A DNA stretch of 64,000 bases from contig OZ020258.1 of the NCBI GenBank assembly GCA_963971285.1, forward strand, positions 3,162,001 through 3,226,000. The letters are read 5' to 3'. The position numbers and the translations under genes were made by a program. A model generated the notes under the pieces. That model saw nothing but the letters and a program-made list of their open reading frames with translations. It ran no database searches and had not been told where the DNA came from. This DNA comes from Astropecten irregularis. Its lineage: Eukaryota > Echinodermata > Asteroidea > Paxillosida > Astropectinidae. Position 1 is the stretch's first letter. Each line of letters opens with the position of its first letter. Positions 1 through 12,171 of this stretch are shown piece by piece.

Positions 1-460
1 CAGGCGTCAATTTGGTTTGGCATTGGTGTTGAAATGGATACACGTAGGCGTCTCAAATCGTACAAAAGCGATTTCTGTATAGGCTTACTTATAATAGCGA
101 CTTGAGTGTGGCTCTCGACACACTAACGTGATGAAATTGAAGCCGGCTATTCTGTGGTCTTATAACATTGTTTGACATTGTGTGACAAGATGACTTGGAC
201 TTCTTCACATCTTTCTGTATAAGAAAATCGATCACAGTATTACAATGCAAGATAATACAATACACTGTGCCACATAGGAATATAATACATGTACCAACAA
301 TAATTCCACAACAATACGCATTAGTGATTCACATTGTCTGCATGTACTGTATGACGAAAGGTTAACAGGATTAGGAGCGCAATTTCACTTTGGTAATGAA
401 ATTGAAATGTATGAATAGAAGGCTGTAAGTGTAAATGTAAACACAAGAACGGATTTCTTT
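1..460. other. No gene seen
   Basis: AT-rich non-coding sequence with no open frame of note and no match to the repeat families of this window. It ends where a partial family-A element begins. Confidence 0.5.
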
Positions 461-566
461 GGGCACCGTATGGGACTGAAATTTTCACATATGACCATTA
501 CTGTATCTACCTTTTGCCCAAGAATCTGTATTTCTTTGGCAAAAACCAGTATGATATTACCTTTAA
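461..566 (+). mobile_element. MITE-like family A, 3' fragment (A1)
   Basis: Only the right end is kept: the GGGCACCGTATGGGACTGAA block, the ATCTGTATTTCTTTG block, and the terminus ATGATATTACCTTTAA. I orient family A so that the half running from CAGAAATGTTCACAG to the TTTATCCAG block is on the left. No coding capacity. Confidence 0.75.
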
Positions 567-838
567 TAATTTCGGTTATTGAGGGTTATTGAAGGGTACA
601 TTTCAGGTTATATTTGTATGCGTTAATTTATACCTTACCTTTGCACTTTTCCCAGTGTTTTTACTTCTGGGCATTTGTACATGAGTGGTTTTACTGATAC
701 ACGATAATTTGGCATCCCATTCAGGCATGTAAGGGAAGGTGGTATACTTATATGATCATATCTTGCAATACTTCCGAGTGTTAGATGTTATCGTGTTTAC
801 TGATATAGTGATATGAAACAGACTGATTTTCTGTGTGC

Positions 839-1205
839 TTAAAGGTACAGTACACGATTGGTAACGTGCCCAAAACAAAAATGTTTACAAATTTACGTAT
901 ACCTTTCAGTGTATGAAGATTGCTGGTAGAAACATATACCGTTAAAATAGTTCCGCCTGAAATGGTGCATTTATCCAGGATTTAGTAAAACATAGACTGA
1001 AAAACAGTTTTGATCTCGGAGTAAGATCAAAACTATTCTATATTCTATAAGAAAAATGAGTAGATTTTTCCCAATTTTCTCCGGACTCAGATGTCCGATT
1101 GAGCTTAAATGTTCTCAGGTTTATTATATCATGTACATGCTGGATTCAGAGACAAAGTGTGGGTGTTGTTCTGTGACATTTACCAATCATGTATTGTACC
1201 TTTAA
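839..1205 (+). mobile_element. MITE-like family B, near full length (B1)
   Basis: Starts TTAAAGGTACAGTAC and ends GTATTGTACCTTTAA, so the termini are inverted repeats inside TTAA. The left half (CAGGGTATGAAGATGG-like block, CCGCCTGAAATGG, TTTATCCAG) is shared with family A. The right half (TCAGATGTCCGATTGAGCT block) is specific to B. Non-autonomous, about 370 bp. TTAA at both ends would fit a TTAA-targeting transposase, but this is not proven because TTAA could be part of the terminus. Confidence 0.85.
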
Positions 1206-1642
1206 AGCTTCATCTAATGTGAGGTTCCAAAGGAATACTGACATGATTGATTCAGACTACAATCTGTACGTCATGTTCAATACATCATCACACAGACAGA
1301 CACAAGAGAACTACATCTGAATTGATCATGTCAAGTAGTCTTTTCTCATAGGATTATATGCAGGACTTAATGCACAGATAATGCCTATAAACGACAATCT
1401 CTTTTCCCCAGAGTGTACACGTTACCTTTTCATGCAAATGATTACGCTCGAGAAATGCACTTGATTTGAAGCATACTGCTTATTTTTATCCCTGCATCCA
1501 AAACAGTAAAATTGTCTTTATATTGATGACATTAGACAGGTGTAATGTGTATGCACAGGTGGACACGTAATTGAAAGATGTCTTGCATACACGGCGATGA
1601 TACGGCAATGTCTGGTTAAAGCACCACAGTATTCGTTTATTT

Positions 1643-2016
1643 TTAAAGGTAATACCATACTTTGGTTTTTATCATAAAAATACAGATCCATGGGCAAAAA
1701 TATCAAGGAAGATACAGTAACAGTCATCTGTGGCAATTTCAGTCCCATACGGTGCCCACTTTTTGAGAAAACACTATAGACAGTGAAAAACGGCCACCGA
1801 GTATTTCTTAAGTCTTTTCTCTTTTATTTTTGATCTTTAAACTTGATCAACAATAATTTTGGTCACTGGTTTTTTTTTGGATAAATACAGCAGTCCGACA
1901 GAAAGATTTTTTACGATTATGTTTGTACCATCACCATCTGTATACCCTGTAAGTTATAGGTAAATCTGTGAAGATTTCTGTTTCGGTATGCTACCAAAGT
2001 ATGATACTACCTTTAA
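1643..2016 (-). mobile_element. MITE-like family A, near full length (A2)
   Basis: Begins TTAAAGGTAATACCATACTT and ends AGTATGATACTACCTTTAA. Contains the internal GATCTTTAAACTTGATC palindrome remnant and the TTTCAGTCCCATACGGTGCC block. A TAGGCCTA octamer lies just outside the right end. Short open frames on both strands are part of the element, not genes. Confidence 0.85.
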
Positions 2017-2814
2017 CACATAGGCCTACTCATCCAAAGCTAGTTGAGAACATTTTTATATTATTTGTATCCCTTTACTCAGTATCAAAACTTCCATGCA
2101 CCAAATGTTGTGCACAAAGCCTAGTTAATGTTTCTGTGAACTTTGGAATTAAATCATCAGACAGCATGTGTTGATAATTATATAATTGATCAATGCCCTG
2201 TCATTATATGAAACATTTATTGCACGGCTTTACAGTGCGGTCTTTGCACAGTGACGTATACAAACAGTATTCAGTTGTCAAACAAACAATGTGTAGTCAG
2301 TATTGTGTGGGATTCCTTGAAATAGTCAGCATTGGAATAAATTAATTGCACGGAGGTCTGTGAACTCAATTATGAATGGTTTGACAGGTAAAGTTGTCAC
2401 ACTGGAGGCATTCATTACCACCAATAACAATATATGAAGGGTTTTTCTGCTTGTGAAAAGGGGGTACTGCGAGCCCTACCTGTGCTTGACCCAAATTGAA
2501 GGAAGGTTCAAAAATCACTTTGTCAAGATTCGAAAAGAAAACTGGAAAGGATGTGAGTACTTGAAGAGCACACAGCAAGTGTTCACGTTTTCTTGGAAAT
2601 GTACATTTGAGCGTGTGGGACGCATGGGACTGCATGTCATGGGTTAATACTAACACTCCCCCAGAAGAACACTTTGTCATTGCTCCCATACAAGGCCGAC
2701 TGATACACCCACTCAACGTGACAATCTGGCTTCCGCTGTGTACCAATTCATGTTGCCCTAGATGGCATTTACAATCATGCAGCAATATTGCTCTGACAAC
2801 TTCCCCTTTCCAAA
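2017..2814. other. No gene recognised; one unassigned open frame
   Basis: The minus frame at 2366-2785 is open for 139 codons (first Met to stop) and rich in Cys and His, but I recognise no family, domain or signal in it. The opposite strand also carries open frames across the same bases. No splice or promoter evidence supports a gene. Confidence 0.35.
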
Positions 2815-2898
2815 CTGTCTTTGATGACTGAATTAAGCGTAATACCGTATATATACTGCAGTATACGGTATTACGCTTAATTCAGTCATCAAAGACAG
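2815..2898. repeat. Perfect 36-bp inverted repeat (cruciform/hairpin)
   Basis: The arms at 2815-2850 and 2863-2898 are exact reverse complements over 36 bases, separated by a 12-base spacer (ATATACTGCAGT). The arms begin CTGTCTTTGATGACTG and end CATCAAAGACAG. The absence of any mismatch implies a recent origin or maintenance. It sits about 15 bases left of a family-B element but shares no sequence with it. Confidence 0.95.
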
Positions 2899-2913
2899 TA
2901 TACTGTATACTAT

Positions 2914-3289
2914 AAATGTACAATACATGATTGGTGAAGGTCACAGAACAGCACTCAAACTTAGTCTGATCCAGTATGTTCATGAAATGATAAACCTGTG
3001 AAAATTTGAGCTCAATCGGACATCAGTCTGAGTCACGAGAAAATAGCGAAAAAACTACTCACTTTTTCTTATAAAACATGAAGAATGGAGTTGATTGATA
3101 TTTACCCTGATATCAAAACTGTTTTCGGTAAGTTGTTTGACTAATTTCATGATAAATACACAATTTCAGGCGGAAATATTTGAACGGTAGGCCTACGTTT
3201 CTACCAGCACCATCTTCATATCCTGTAAATAAAGTAAATCTGTGAACATTTCTGTTTAGGTAGGCCTATGTTACCAATCCTGTACTTTA
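2914..3289 (-). mobile_element. MITE-like family B with two GGCCTA insertions (B2)
   Basis: Near full-length minus-orientation copy, from a TGTACAATACATGATTGG end to CCAATCCTGTACTTTAG. Compared with other B copies it carries two exact extra hexamers: GGTA becomes GGTAGGCCTA at 3188-3195 and at 3261-3268. Otherwise it follows the family. Confidence 0.85.
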
Positions 3290-3966
3290 GCATCGTTGAA
3301 TAACTGGTCAATTATAGGTAAATGACCGCCACACCTTGGTCACAGTTTTGCTTATTTATTTATGCATCTAGAAGCGACGATTTGAAAAGTCAAACTTGTT
3401 GGTTCTCCTTGAACGCTATCGGGAAAAAACGATTAAACGCACTAAGTCAAAAGGCAAACAACCGTCACGAAATAAGCGGAAATCAGTTTTCAATTGACAC
3501 TGAGTGATAGGCATCCCACGCCATATGTAATTACTGAAGCTGACCTTTCAAAGTGTAATGTGATAATGTACTCATGAATTTCCATCATAGTAAAGCACAA
3601 TTAGTGTAGCAATGGAATCGGACAACTTGACCTAGACATTATATGTGTCAAGAGTGAATACAAACAGTGTCATTGTGGACGTTCATATACCCCACTCAGT
3701 GCCTACAGGGGGTCATGGTAGAGGAGGCGTTGATAGATATGTGTCCTAGCTTTATATTCAAGCTACACCAGGAAAGTACTACACCAGTCACCACTTATCA
3801 AGCTCAATTTCAAAGTACCTAGGAATTGAAATGCCTCAGGATATCACGTGTACTAAACATACTAGACATGATGGTATGTAAGCTTCCACTGGTTTAAAAA
3901 TAAAGAAACATGCATCATGGAAGAAGAACCCACCCCCTTCTCCGTCACAAGTCATCGCCTTCATCC
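3290..3966. other. No gene seen
   Basis: Non-coding sequence with no recognised repeat. A 61-codon plus frame at 3322-3507 has no recognisable content. Confidence 0.4.
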
Positions 3967-4323
3967 TTAAAGTTAACATCATACTTTGGTTTTTGTCAAA
4001 GAAATACAGATTCATGGGCAAAAATATCAAGACAGATACAGTAACAGTCATCTGTGAAAATTTCAGTCCCTTGTGGTGCCCATGCACTTTTTGAGAAAAC
4101 AGTGAACAGCCACAGTATATCTTAAGTCTTTTGTCTTTAGTTATTGATCTTTTAAAAGATCAACAAGATTTTCGGTCGTTGTTTTAATAATTTCTGGATG
4201 AATACAGCATTTCAGGCGGAAACATCTATGTTTCCACCACCACCATCTTTATACCCTGTAGGTTATACGTACATCTGTGAACACTGTTTTGGTTTCTTAC
4301 CAAAGTATGATACTACCGTTACT
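3967..4323 (-). mobile_element. MITE-like family A, near full length (A3)
   Basis: The left end is TTAAAGTTAACATCATACTT and the right end CAAAGTATGATACTACCGTT. It keeps the internal GATCTTTTAAAAGATC palindrome and the GTTTCCACCACCACCATC block. Confidence 0.85.
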
Positions 4324-5110
4324 CTAACCTTATCTGTTCATTGCAACTATCAAGGCAGTATCTTATCTTAATGGAATGTAAATTTGTAAGTAAAAACAAA
4401 GTAAAAAGTTATGAACATGCAATATAATGTAAGACCAGACGTTATAAAGAGAAGCTCTAAAGGTTTACCCAAGTCACACCACGGGTCATTTCCGGACGCT
4501 GGTGGCAAGGAACTGGTTGTCTCGAAGAGTGTAAGAGATACATCTCAACCTACATACAAGCATGACATACATTTTGTCAAGGACTATGTACTGTAGCAGT
4601 TCGACCTCCGTCTGATCTACTTCATGTATGGAGCAACAGTGTCATGAAATATAGGTCATGTTTAGACACGGATCCAACAATGTGTATAATACAGGTGCTA
4701 GTAATACGGCACACGGGAACATTAAATACCGTTCAACTTATGACCCAGTACTACGGATCGTCTGGACTGTGTAAATTCTCTATATGATTCAAATGTTGAC
4801 CAAGAGTTCACGACTTTTGAGAGTTTGTATACATTCTACATCTTACTTACACGGTGATGTATAATGTATGGATAATAATACGCAATCTTTGTTGTATACT
4901 CAAACTTGTCTCTGTTGATCTAAGGTCTATGAGACTGACATTTTACTGTGCAGACACATGATTCGATCAACAATAACATGATCAAGTTGGCTGGAGTGAA
5001 AATTTGCCCGAGATGGATTCTGCTTTTCAAGAAAGGCCACGCCGTCACAGAATGATCCAAAATGGAAAAGACATTGAAAAGTTAAAAAAGCCAAATTGAT
5101 TGGGTATGTG
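4324..5110. other. No gene seen
   Basis: Non-coding. A 61-codon plus frame at 4411-4596 has no recognisable domain. Confidence 0.4.
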
Positions 5111-5215
5111 ACGGTATGTTTCTACCACCACCATCTCCATACCCTGTAAATTTTACGTAAAATCAGTGAACATTTCTGTATTGGTTTCTTACCAAAGTAT
5201 GATAGCCCCTTTAAT
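5111..5215 (-). mobile_element. MITE-like family A, terminal fragment (A4)
   Basis: About 105 bp of the shared A/B left half with the family-A terminus: ACGGTATGTTTCTACC through CCAAAGTATGATAG and TTTAA. Confidence 0.75.
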
Positions 5216-7065
5216 GTTACTAGCATTGTAACTGATCCTTGGTATGTGTGATTCTGACTTGCAAATGAGGCAAGAAGCTTGTCGGCCTGTAACACCTCCA
5301 ATTATGACTGCATAGCTCAGTCGGTACTCCACTAGAAGTGATTCACCGTCATTAATGTTTAACGAATTTACATTAATATTTTCCATTAATATTTTTTTGG
5401 TAAAAGAACAAGACATGTGATGAGTTTCATTTCATGCTTTAAAAAAAACACCCTGCCCTAAATAATTATGACAGTGTAGTTGGTGATATCTGCATGTCAT
5501 TGGCCGAGCGTACAGTTCTATGTGGACTCCCACAGTCCGTGAAAGTTTGAACTGCCCTCGGGCTCGCCGAAGAGGTCCCCTTGGCTGCATGCAGTCTGTG
5601 ATTAAAATGAAAAACAATACACAAAACCGTACTTCACTGACCTGGGCATGGGTTTTAAACCGTGCACATGTGGGAATAACCTATGCAAGGTCACCACTGA
5701 CACATTCGTGGAGATTGTTAAGAATGGAAATAATAATTCTTCGTCGAAACTCGAAATAACAATCTTTCCAACACGACAAGCTTGAAATATGACACTATTC
5801 ATTTTGGTCGGCCAAATCGACGTGAACTATTATAAAAACGCGTAAAGGATGTCCACTTATCCCATTCTAAATAGAAGATGGTAACTAAATTGTTTTGACA
5901 ATCCAAAGTGGCTCCAGTCTCACGCGGTATCGTCCCATGATTCTCTCAGTCTAGTTTCATTATTGTCGAAGGCTCATATTGGCAACTTATAACTCTAACT
6001 TGTGCTGCTGTGCAGTGAATCAATTAGCCACATGAAGGGAAGAACGGCCACGTCCCTCTCAGTTATTCACAGAAAGAGAAGATGATGAAATATTAACCCA
6101 ATGATAAACTAAATACCTTCTGTAAATTACATACCTCTAAATTTCTAAACGTCCTTTCATCTTTGTTTTTGGATATCCTGCCCTGTTCCCTAATGTCATA
6201 CCATTATACTTCGTTATTGCTTTATTTATTACCTGTATAGTTGAATATCTACAGAAAATGTAGATAAAAGACCATACATCAATCATACCTTGACAAGTAA
6301 GTGAATTTTTCATGGGATGGATTTCACCAAACACTAAGATTATTGTTAAGATGAGTTGTTAGTATCACAATAGTGATTTGTATTGTGACATCACAGTTGC
6401 TTAGCAATTAAAATTGGTTCGCATTTAAAATTAATCTCGGTGCTTCGTAAAATCTGTTTTGTTTTATTATAAAGTTTGTTTGTTTGTTTGTTTACGGTTT
6501 GACGTTTCATTGTGGACGGGCCAGCTTGAACGTGCACATGTATATAGTGCAGTGTTTGACTGATCAGAATGCATTTCTCTTATTACCTTGTCTGTCATTA
6601 AAGTTATTTTTTATCTTCTGACATTTCCTTGTTTCTAAAAAATAACGGAAATCTTACTGATTGGATCTTTGCACGTGGTACTGGTTTGGGGACAATAAAG
6701 GTACGCCTCATTATTCTATAAATAAGATCACATTCTGCCACCAAATGAAGACTGATTCAAAGTCCCAATTAGTGCGTAATAGGACTGCATGTTGAATTGC
6801 TAATGATGTTTGCTTAGTAAACAAACTCATATGGTAAGCACGTTTCACGAATGCCTGTCACTTCAATCACACAATGAAACATCTTTAATGGATTTGATGC
6901 AAGCATGTCAGACCTGCTAAGCTAGTGAAGATAAGATCGATCCAGACAGAACGTTTCAATTACAAGCAGACCCAAATCAGGTGCGACCGACTACGTGGCC
7001 ACCACACTGTATAATAAATATACCAGCATGATCTTAAAACTTCATGACTATTATTATACTAACCA
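5216..7065. other. No gene recognised
   Basis: About 1.85 kb without a supportable gene or known repeat. Short overlapping frames on both strands (60-79 codons) look like chance. A small TTTG tetranucleotide run lies at 6474-6494. Confidence 0.4.
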
Positions 7066-7307
7066 GGGGCCAATTTGAAAGAGCTGAATGTGCCTAAGCA
7101 CAAACAACCTTAGTGAATAAAATCAGTAGCCCTACTGCCAGGCAAAACTCCTTGCGAATGTTATGCTCAGCAAACAATGGAAAAAAAAACAAGTCAAAAG
7201 CAGTAAACATCACATGGAAATTCGGTTGGTAATCTTGTTTTATCAAGAAAGATTTTTCTTGCTTATGCAAATTTGGTGCTTAAGCAGCTCTATGAAAAAT
7301 TTGACCC
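7066..7307. mobile_element. MITE-like family C, divergent subfamily (C1)
   Basis: Ends are GGGGCCAATTTGAAAGAGCT and AGCTCTATGAAAAATTTGACC. The interior (CTCCTTGCGAATGTTATGCT) matches the copy at 18,531 but not the other C copies, so it defines a subfamily sharing only termini and part of the right half. Confidence 0.8.
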
Positions 7308-7605
7308 AGTTATCTCGTATCATGTAATGATACATCTCGTGAATGACATGAACGGATATCTTGTTTCAGTTACTGTTGGCACCTATCTACAAATCCGACC
7401 ATTGTTATTAAGAAAATGTAACACAAACTACCAGCATGAGGTACGGTGGGAACACTTAGATCAAAAGGCATCATTTCTGAAATTAGGTATAGGTTTTGAA
7501 TTTCTCTGATCATTTTAACCACAAATGACCCAGAGCTGTCAAACGTCCATGTGAATTGTGCTAATCTGGTGATTTAGGCTAGCTCTTTAGATACATGTAG
7601 GCCTA

Positions 7606-7888
7606 CATGAAATAATAAACCTGTGAATATTTGAGCTCCATCGGACAACTGTGTCAAGAGAAAATAGCGAAAATTTCAATGTTTCTTATAAAAGTTTAAG
7701 AATGGTTTTGATCCTACCCCGAGATCAAAACTGTTTTCGGTCTTTGTTTTACTCATGGCTGGATAAATACACCATTTCAGACGGAAATATTTTAACGATA
7801 TGTTTTTATCAGCACCATCTTCATACCCTGTAAGTTATACGTAAATCTGTGAACATTTCTGCTTGGGTATGTTACCAATCCTGTACTG
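7606..7888 (-). mobile_element. MITE-like family B, truncated, with a GGCCTA insertion (B3)
   Basis: Contains the B-specific TTTGAGCTCCATCGGAC block and the end GTTACCAATCCTGTACT. At 7598-7605 the family's ATGTACATG is ATGTAGGCCTACATG, an exact six-base insertion at TA on the edge of the copy. The outermost part of the terminus is missing. Confidence 0.8.
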
Positions 7889-8888
7889 AATAATGTCTTT
7901 ATACTGGTTTTATCGACAGGTAAAAGATCACCTACGTTGAGCTAGTAGAACGTTATTTATATGACAAGGATATGAAGAAACGATTTCCAAGGCTGAACCC
8001 CAACAGCACGTGTGAGACTTGTAATACAAATCCTCCTATAGCGTAAGACTGGCCTTGGACAGATAAATGAAAAACATACTGGTTGGGGCTCATATATACT
8101 CATGCTGTAATACTCGTGGTCATGCCTGTACATGTTCTATCATTTAATCAGGTGTGTTCCTGTTTTCAGTAATGAGAAAGGAAGGATATTTGGAATGCTT
8201 TAACAAGCCCAAATAGACCATTCTTTGTGTAGCTTTATTTGCCTCGCTTTTTCGACCAATAATTGGCACTTAGTATTGTCCGGAGACTGATATCCGCTTG
8301 TTGTGCGCACAATTTCTATAATTCGAAAAATGACCAGGAATGGGTCGGTCGTCCTTGGAGGCGGAAATCAGACGGTTAAACTGCAGTCGTCTAGACTGGA
8401 CCCACAATAGTTTCATACAGAAAGCAACCAATATAGTACGATCGAATGTGGAATTACAACTTTTACTACCGTGCCAAGAAAATCCTCAAGCTATACGGCG
8501 CTAAGCCTTACACAGTAAGAATGTCGACCCAATGTTTTTACCTCACGCTACGTCCAACTCCAATCGTCCAAGCCAAAGAACATACACAAGTACATGTACA
8601 CATACATTCCGAGCATCAATTCAACAAATGATGTTGTTGCTTACATCATGGAGGAAGGAACACACTTGCTCTGATCATGGAGAATGTTCCATTCAATGCT
8701 CCTAACGCTCATCCCATGAACGCACGTTCTGTATAAATCGGTGTAGCATAATTACATTCTGTGTTAACATTCCTACATGGTTGCCAAACGTTCTCTAACT
8801 ATCAAATCTGTTAAACGACTAGACATACAATTGGGTGTTTTTAAATTACCGGGAATTGAAGGTCCCACAAGTGCCGGCTGATTGTGTG
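7889..8888. other. No gene seen
   Basis: Non-coding, with only a 61-codon plus frame at 8446-8631 of no recognised identity. Confidence 0.4.
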
Positions 8889-9172
8889 GTCTAGTTTGAT
8901 TTTCCTCGGGGTTGGAACCGGATCGAACTCCGGGATTACCTTTTCACACTTCGAAATCGGATCGAATTCAACCTTGGTAGGGACCAGGGTTGAAAAATCT
9001 CTACCCGGTTCCAAACTGCATTTTTTTTTCGCTGTGAACTGTGTCATATCAGCCGGTTCACCATAGGCCCTAAACGTAGTGTGAATGTTGCATATTTGAT
9101 CCGGTTCAAAAACTTGCCGGGCTGAACTGGGATGGATCCGGGTTGGTTTCAACACGGATCGAAAAGGAGGTG
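8889..9172 (-). mobile_element. MITE-like family F, degraded copy (F1)
   Basis: Reverse-complement relative of the intact copy at 63,286-63,636: it shares GAACCGGATCGAA, ACCAGGGTTGA, the CGGTTCCAAACTGCATTT stretch and TTTCAACACGGATCGAAAA. The terminal inverted repeats are not preserved. Small frames here are part of the element. Confidence 0.75.
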
Positions 9173-9278
9173 TGCAATAAGAGACGCTATGCCTACATGA
9201 GAGTCTGGTGTTTCATTCCCAGCAGGATCACGTTTAAAGACTCAAATTGGTCAAAGGCTAAAGATCCAATAGAAATCG

Positions 9279-9510
9279 AAACGTCAGGCCCTGAAAGACG
9301 TCATCATTGCGTCATGCGCCGACACGTCGCGTTGACTCTTTCCGTCGGGGCGCACTTCAATTCTCTGTATAGTAGTTGCAAAGGAGGCGGAACGTCGGGC
9401 GGCACCACGGACTTATCACGATGCCAGTTGCTTCGCCTATAATTTGTAGCCTGTAGGCCTATATTGCACTTGCAAAAGAGGCGACGTGATGGTGGATAAG
9501 GGCGATGTTG
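9279..9510. promoter_or_regulatory. CpG-dense patch with CRE-like sites
   Basis: An isolated stretch with roughly 20 CpGs in a CpG-poor surrounding. It contains GACGTCAT and GCGTCAT (CRE/ATF-like) and two TTGCAAA-GAGGCG direct repeats. It could be a promoter, an enhancer or part of an unrecognised repeat. No confident gene lies beside it. Confidence 0.25.
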
Positions 9511-10514
9511 AAGGCGACATGCGACGCAGTTTTGTCGTCTTCAGAACATCATGCATAATGTATAACAACTAGACCTACACATTTTCTGCACGACAGGTGA
9601 AAGCGTGGCCCCTTGCTCCCCCTCCTCCCCACTGTCTTCTCTGTGTTTCAGGGACACTGAGGTGCACTTTGGCATGTGGTTTGAACTACCAGTCTGCAAT
9701 CTGTGCTGATTTATTAGCAGTGCAACTGAAACGTACACCGGAAGTTAAATCTTCTCTGACAACATCAGTATGTAGGTCTATCCGTGCTATTTGGATAGCT
9801 CTAGCCTTGCAGTGAGATACACTGCGCTGTACTGTCAGGGTGACAACCACAAAACACACGACAGGTGCTGACTAGAAATGAGAGTAAATACCACAGTGTA
9901 TGGCAACACTGATATGTGCATAGTTTCATCTCATCAAAACACCTGTCCGAAGACATCGACTCCGCCTTATTGCAGCACCTGTTCAATAACATATGAAAAA
10001 AACCTTGTACGTGTTTGGCGTCTGAAGCTCAACATCTTTGCATGGATTTATATGTTGATATGTTAGGCAGTTCAGAACGACTCAATATCCGCCGCGCTCC
10101 CTGACTAATTCTGAACAAATGTATTAGTACTGAGACCCAGTTTCGTTATACTGTGGAGCAACGTCCCTAGATCTTCTAACAATTGTTCCTTGAACCTTCC
10201 TCCATGCTTGAGCGTGGTGGAACATTTTGTGTTCTGAACACATGTGGCTGATAGATAGTCTGGTCAAGATGCAGATGACAGTGCATCACCTTGCTGAATT
10301 ACAGGAACATGATGATTTTGTGACAACGCGGCAATCTCCCCGTCAGATCATGGGACCGTTTCCGTCATGAGTCAACCCGGACTGGCAGTTGGGAAACACC
10401 CTCGATCCTTATACTCGGCGCCTTCAAGTTCCAAGTCAATCTCCTCCCATGATCCATTCTAAGTAAGGGTACTAGAAGGAAAGAGGTTACAGAGATCACA
10501 AGCAAGGAAGACAT

Positions 10515-10647
10515 AGGGCGTTTACGAAAAGGAGGCTCAGGCTTCGGCTCCATTTCGTGAATCAATTTTTAAATAACAGGTATCAAAATAGAGACTTTTG
10601 GCTGCGGTTGCAGCGGTTCGGAAATTTATTCTCTGGTTTGAAAAGAA
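10515..10647 (+). mobile_element. Fold-back family G, truncated copy (G1)
   Basis: Begins GGGCGTTTACGAAAAGGAGG, matching the terminus of the complete copy at 49,181-49,582. It continues with AATAGAGACTTTTGGCTGCG and TTCTCTGGTTTGAAAAG, both also found in that copy on the opposite strand. It is cut off by a family-A fragment. Confidence 0.75.
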
Positions 10648-10701
10648 AATCTGTGAACAATTCTGTTTTGGTTTCTTACCAAAGTATGATATTACCTTTA
10701 A
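10648..10701 (-). mobile_element. MITE-like family A, terminal fragment (A5)
   Basis: Only 54 bp of the terminus, TCTGTGAACAATTCTG through AAGTATGATATTACCTTTAA, joined directly to the truncated G element. Confidence 0.7.
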
Positions 10702-10802
10702 TATCATATTGGTCAAGCAACAAGATATTCGGAGGAGTTCCAAGATCAGTGGCCTTAGCACGCACCAGAGGTATGCGGCACTATGCAACCAATGATATAA
10801 TC

Positions 10803-11028
10803 TTGGGCCATTTTTTTCTGCTTAGCACAAAAGTTGGTAAGCGTGACATTTCTGTCTTAATAAAAACAGGGTTAACAACCAAATTTCCATGTGTTGTGTA
10901 GCGCTTGTAATTGTTCTTTGGCTGTTGTTCGCTGACCATGAAATTTTAAACGCTGGTTTGTTTTATTGGGTAAGACATTTTTCTGCTAAGCAAATGTTTT
11001 TGCTAAGCAGTGCTGGGAAATTGGCCCC
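10803..11028 (-). mobile_element. MITE-like family C (C2)
   Basis: Ends TTGGGCCATTTTTTTCTGC and GCTGGGAAATTGGCCCC. The interior includes GTGTTGTGTAGCGCTTGTAA and TTTGGCTGTTGTTCGCTGAC. Plus-strand open frames at 10,557-11,266 run through it and are not genes. Confidence 0.8.
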
Positions 11029-11504
11029 TGTGCCCTGTCGAGGAAGAGGCGCCCATATTGGCCGTCTAGCTGACCCTGTGTCAGAATACTCGGATGTAAC
11101 AGCACCCACCGCCCCCAGTACAATGTACACACTCTGTGCAGTAGACCATCCTACCTCCATGAGTGGACTACAAACCACATCAGGTGTGACTCACACAACT
11201 ATACCGGAAGTCTTACACAATAACAATCACCTGCGTGTTACAATGAAGCAGATTATCTGGGTATGATTGTCTGTGCATATTTGCCGCGATAAAAAGACTC
11301 TTATTCACTGATAATGCTGAAGCGTGCATCCCTTTTCATGAAGTTGAGTTTATTTTTGCAAAAGATGAATTAATGACGCTCGTTTGAAGTTGGTGGTCTC
11401 CTTTTTTTTCTGAGAAAAAAAGGTGTCATGACTGTTTCAAGGTATCTTGGAGTTCATATTCGCATTTGATGGTGGTGCCCATTGCTCTGTCACGGAAGCT
11501 AGAG

Positions 11505-11806
11505 TTAAAGGTTATATCATACTTTGGTTTTTGACAAAGAAATGCAGATTCATGGACAAACATATCAAGGAAGATACAGTAACAGTCATCTGTGAAAATT
11601 TCAGTCCCAAACGATGCCCACCTTTTGAGAAAACAGTGAAAAACGGCCACAGTATTTTTTTTAAAGTCTTTTCTCTTTCGGTCGTTGTTTTACTAATTTC
11701 TGGATAATTGATACACCATTTCAGGCGGTATTTGTTTTATAATTATACGTAAATCTGTGAACATTTCTGTTTTGGTGTCATACCTAAGTATGATATACTA
11801 CCTTAA
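11505..11806 (-). mobile_element. MITE-like family A with internal deletion (A6)
   Basis: Starts TTAAAGGTTATATCATACTT and ends AAGTATGATATACTACCTTAA. The internal GATC palindrome region and part of the TTCTACCACCACC block are deleted, giving about 300 bp instead of about 370. Confidence 0.85.
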
Positions 11807-11875
11807 TCATACTGCATCACAATTGGCGGAAAAGACGAAATAAAACACATTTTTTTAGTCAGTCCAACAGACCTG

Positions 11876-12171
11876 GACCCAATTTCATGGAACCATTACG
11901 GCCTATTTTTGTGCTTACGGGCACTGCCTATGCCTGAAATCTATTTCATGGAATGCGTAAGCAAGACTTTCGGTTAGCGAAGAATGTATATGTTAACCGT
12001 GATCATTTTCTGCTAACGCGCTGTCGTATGCATTCTGCAGAAATTCCTTGCTTACTGTCACCGTCAAAAGAAAACTCTCCCGTGAAATACGCTAACCGTA
12101 ACCAAAACAAGTCTGCTACCGTAAACGAAGAATTTTTGGTAACGGTAACGGATTCCATGAAATTGGGCCCT
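11876..12171. mobile_element. MITE-like family D (D1)
   Basis: Terminal inverted repeats GGACCCAATTTCATGGAACC and GATTCCATGAAATTGGGCCC. The interior is rich in GCTAACCGTAACC/GGTAACGGTAACG motifs that can fold on themselves. The outer dozen bases resemble family C, suggesting mobilisation by the same or related enzymes (inference). Confidence 0.75.

Noticed and set aside
2366-2785. 139-codon Cys/His-rich minus-strand frame
   Set aside because: Cys and His are not spaced as in a known zinc-binding fold, the other strand is also open, and no family is recognised.
10557-11266. Plus-strand frames of 114 and 125 codons
   Set aside because: They run across family G, A and C elements; chance frames.
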